DNA from: Bacteroides caecigallinarum
GTDB taxonomy: Bacteria; Bacteroidota; Bacteroidia; Bacteroidales; Bacteroidaceae
NCBI RefSeq assembly: GCF_021530995.1
Contig: NZ_JADYTF010000001.1
Coordinates: 53,950-117,949 of the forward strand
Length of the DNA: 64,000 bases
Direction of reading: 5' to 3'
Of this stretch, positions 61,941-64,000 are shown piece after piece. The notes under the pieces are model-generated. The model was not told the origin of the DNA and searched no databases. It worked only from the letters and a program-made list of their open reading frames with translations. Numbering within the stretch: position 1 is the first letter of the stretch; each line of letters begins with the position of its first letter. A program made the translations under genes and the position numbers.

Positions 61941-63032
61941 TTATTCAGCAAAACGCTTAGCCTGTTCAGCAATCAGTTCTACGTCATCAAAATAATTGAT
62001 TTTCATTGCCTTGCGAACCTCATCCATGGTCTGTGCAGCTGTTTCGCGTGCCACTTCGCAACCTTTCTTCAACATTTCGTAAACAGCAGGGATATCTTTC
62101 TCGAACTCGCTGCGGCGTTCACGGATAGGTCCGAGTTCTTCCTGCATGATGGCTGCAAGGAACTTCTTCACCTTCATGTCACCAAGACCGCCACGTGTGT
62201 AGTGAGCTTTCAATTCGTCAAGATTCGGATAGTCAGGCAAGTAACGTCCGAAGTGTTCAGGACGGCAGAATGCGTCAAGATATGTAAACACACAGTTGCC
62301 TTCCAGTTTCCCCGGGTCGCTCACCTTGATGTGTGTAGGGTCGGTGTACATGCTCTTTACCTTCTTTTCCACTTCATCGGCAGAATCTGACAGATAGATA
62401 CAGTTTCCAAGCGATTTACTCATCTTAGCCTTTCCGTCTGTTCCAGGAAGACGAAGACATGCTGCATTGTCAGGAAGAAGGATTTCAGGTTCTACCAGTG
62501 TCTCGCCGTAAATATGGTTGAAACGGCGGACGATTTCACGAGTCTGTTCTATCATAGGTTCCTGGTCTTCACCCACAGGCACTGTAGTAGCCTTGAACGC
62601 AGCTATATCGGCAGCCTGGCTGATAGGGTATGTAAAGAAACCTACAGGGATACTTGTTTCGAAGTTACGCATCTGGATTTCAGTCTTCACTGTAGGGTTA
62701 CGCTGAAGACGTGAAACAGTAACGAGGTCCATGAAATAGAAACTCAACTCGCAAAGTTCCGGAATCTGTGACTGAATGAAAATAGTAGATTTGTTCGGAT
62801 CAAGACCTACCGCAAGGTAGTCAAGAGCCACTTCGATAACATTCTGACGAACCTTTTCAGGATTGTCTATATTGTCTGTCAGAGCCTGTCCATCGGCTTC
62901 AAAAACGAATATCTTATCAAATTTTCCAGAGTTCTGGAGTTCTACACGACGACGCAAAGAACCCACATAATGACCTATATGAAGCTTACCGGTTGGACGG
63001 TCGCCGGTCAGTATAATTTTTTCTTTTGCCAT
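61941..63032 (-). CDS. trpS: Tryptophanyl-tRNA synthetase
   Basis: 363 residues of a class I synthetase: the HIGH motif appears as [17 protein letters not shown], and KMSKS as [11 protein letters not shown]. It charges tRNA-Trp. Slightly longer than E. coli TrpS (334 aa), as in other Bacteroidetes. Start supported by the conserved opening [11 protein letters not shown] and by the promoter box 32 bp upstream. Confidence 0.97.
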   Translation of the reverse strand: MAKEKIILTGDRPTGKLHIGHYVGSLRRRVELQNSGKFDKIFVFEADGQALTDNIDNPEKVRQNVIEVALDYLAVGLDPNKSTIFIQSQIPELCELSFYFMDLVTVSRLQRNPTVKTEIQMRNFETSIPVGFFTYPISQAADIAAFKATTVPVGEDQEPMIEQTREIVRRFNHIYGETLVEPEILLPDNAACLRLPGTDGKAKMSKSLGNCIYLSDSADEVEKKVKSMYTDPTHIKVSDPGKLEGNCVFTYLDAFCRPEHFGRYLPDYPNLDELKAHYTRGGLGDMKVKKFLAAIMQEELGPIRERRSEFEKDIPAVYEMLKKGCEVARETAAQTMDEVRKAMKINYFDDVELIAEQAKRFAE

Positions 63033-63063
63033 ATATTAACTTATTTATAATTCCGATTTGCCG

Positions 63064-63071
63064 CAAAAATA
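63064..63071 (-). promoter_or_regulatory. -7 box for trpS
   Basis: Minus strand TATTTTTG, TAnnTTTG type, 32 bp before the trpS start. Confidence 0.5.
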
Positions 63072-63112
63072 CAAAATAAAGAAGTATTTTGCACTAAACA
63101 TTTAAACTTTAA

Positions 63113-63757
63113 TTACTTGGATGTATTATTCTTACCGAATAACGAAAAACTCTCACCGAAAGTTTTTGAATAGAAAATCAGCAATGCTATAGTGCCACAA
63201 CTTATTGCCGCATCTGCAAGATTAAATACAGGAGCAAAGAAGATAAAGTGATTCCCACCTACAACAGGCATCCACGAAGGCCAGTCAAATTCGAATAACG
63301 GGAAATAAAACATATCCACTACCCTGCCGTAAAGCCAATCCGCATAACCTTCTCCGGCAGGAACGAAAGTAGCGACACTGGAATAAGTACTTTCACTGAA
63401 AATTGCTCCGTAGAATATACTGTCGATTACATTTCCTATGGCTCCGGCAAAAATCAGGGAGATACAGGTTATATAACCGTTCTTGTATTTCGCTTTAACA
63501 AGTTTCGTTATATACCATAATATAAATCCTGAAAAAACCAGTCGCATAATTGTCTGTACAGCCTTAGGCATAACCTGCATACCGAATGCCATACCATTAT
63601 TCTCTATGAAGGTCAGATAAAACCAGTCTGTTACATGAACACTTTCGCCATAATGGAAGTTTGTTTTTATTATTATCTTAATGAGTTGGTCAAGAATTAT
63701 AGTAGTCAGTATAACGGCTATTGCCAATATGGATTTTGATTTATTGTTCATATACAA
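63113..63757 (-). CDS. lspA: Lipoprotein signal peptidase (signal peptidase II)
   Basis: 214 residues with four membrane helices. The catalytic aspartates lie in GAIGNVIDSIFYG and FNLADAAISCG; the N-terminal block LDQLIKIIIK is conserved. It cleaves prolipoproteins after lipidation at the lipobox Cys, so it processes the several lipoproteins encoded in this window. A second Met three codons in (MNNKSK) is an alternative start. The dksA/ileS genes that often precede lspA in Bacteroidetes are not seen up to the window edge. Confidence 0.96.
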   Translation of the reverse strand: MYMNNKSKSILAIAVILTTIILDQLIKIIIKTNFHYGESVHVTDWFYLTFIENNGMAFGMQVMPKAVQTIMRLVFSGFILWYITKLVKAKYKNGYITCISLIFAGAIGNVIDSIFYGAIFSESTYSSVATFVPAGEGYADWLYGRVVDMFYFPLFEFDWPSWMPVVGGNHFIFFAPVFNLADAAISCGTIALLIFYSKTFGESFSLFGKNNTSK

Positions 63758-63830
63758 AGATCTGATTATTAAATTGTCCGTTATTTATTCTTCATTGAAG
63801 TGTGAATTACAGTAAGTCCGTAACTGTTTG

Positions 63831-63838
63831 CAAAGATA
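63831..63838 (-). promoter_or_regulatory. -7 box for lspA
   Basis: Minus strand TATCTTTG, TAnnTTTG type, 73 bp before lspA. Confidence 0.5.
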
Positions 63839-63933
63839 ATTATTCGAATGAAAAAATCTATTATATTTATCATTATGTAGAGTCAAGTGGCAAGTGCAAA
63901 ATTAGCAAATACTTTTATAAAACTCGATTTTGG

Positions 63934-63955
63934 GGGTTGAAAACCCTAGTTTTTT
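63934..63955 (+). terminator. Weak hairpin with T run near the window end
   Basis: 5-bp stem GGGTT/AACCC with a 3-nt loop, then six T. It could be a terminator of an unseen unit or chance. Nothing else is recognised from 63839 to 64000. Confidence 0.3.
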
Positions 63956-64000
63956 ACGCGGTCTATCATTAATTTGATATTGTACTTTGTTCAGTTCCGC

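Overview
The window is a 64 kb stretch of a Bacteroidales chromosome, most likely Bacteroidaceae (Bacteroides or Phocaeicola type). Support for this: gene order and protein families (EnvC/DUF4292/TPR/dut cluster, glycine-lipid acyltransferases, DUF4491, DUF3109, fimbrillin-like lipoprotein, CBM20-GH77 amylomaltase), Bacteroidetes promoter boxes of the form TAnnTTTG, mostly weak Shine-Dalgarno sites, tRNAs without encoded CCA, and a moderately AT-rich composition. The left edge cuts a BamA/TamA-type gene. The right edge ends in non-coding DNA upstream of lspA. I see no integrase, transposase, prophage or CRISPR array.

Layout. 1-7.9 kb (+): outer-membrane assembly protein, cyclophilin lipoprotein, M16 protease, MATE exporter, and a hybrid sensor kinase with receiver and HPt. 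7.9-15.5 kb (-): two operons, dut-TPR lipoprotein-DUF4292 lipoprotein-envC and glsA-glsB-dgt. 15.7-31.6 kb (+): an almost complete division/cell-wall cluster, rsmH-ftsL-ftsI-murE-mraY-murD-ftsW-(promoter)-murG-murC-ftsQ-ftsA-ftsZ-yqeY, without mraZ. 31.7-33.9 kb (+): an ABC exporter pair. 34-37.8 kb (-): recO, then the operon SMP-30-like propeller, flavodoxin, catalase, with a divergent LysR regulator. 38.8-48.8 kb (+): tRNA-Glu-rpsT, gyrB, malQ, rnhB, hsp20, cbpA-like, gpmI. 49.2-50.7 kb (-): a GC-rich foreign-looking module of a 50-residue peptide gene and a fimbrillin/leucine-rich-repeat lipoprotein. 50.9-59.1 kb: DUF3109, a TPR/outer-membrane barrel pair, NUDIX hydrolase, Lrp-DUF4491, cysK. 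59.1-60.4 kb (-): HepT/MntA-type toxin-antitoxin pair and four identical tRNA-Val genes. 60.9-63.8 kb: CaCA antiporter, trpS, lspA.

Most coding content is housekeeping, dominated by the cell envelope: precursor synthesis (murC-G, mraY), septal synthesis (ftsI, ftsW), the Z-ring (ftsZ, ftsA, ftsQ, ftsL), hydrolase activation (EnvC), outer-membrane assembly, lipoprotein processing (lspA) and glycine-lipid synthesis.

The most unusual signal is non-coding. Five intergenic loci carry short palindromes or repeats whose centres are spaced at exactly 22 bp or 11 bp (two or one DNA turns). Each locus has its own sequence but the same architecture; three of the five also fold into long hairpins with 10-nt loops at gene ends. 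I do not recognise this as a named repeat family. The second most interesting region is the GC-rich lipoprotein module with its overlooked small gene and a 15-bp homopolymer beside its promoter.
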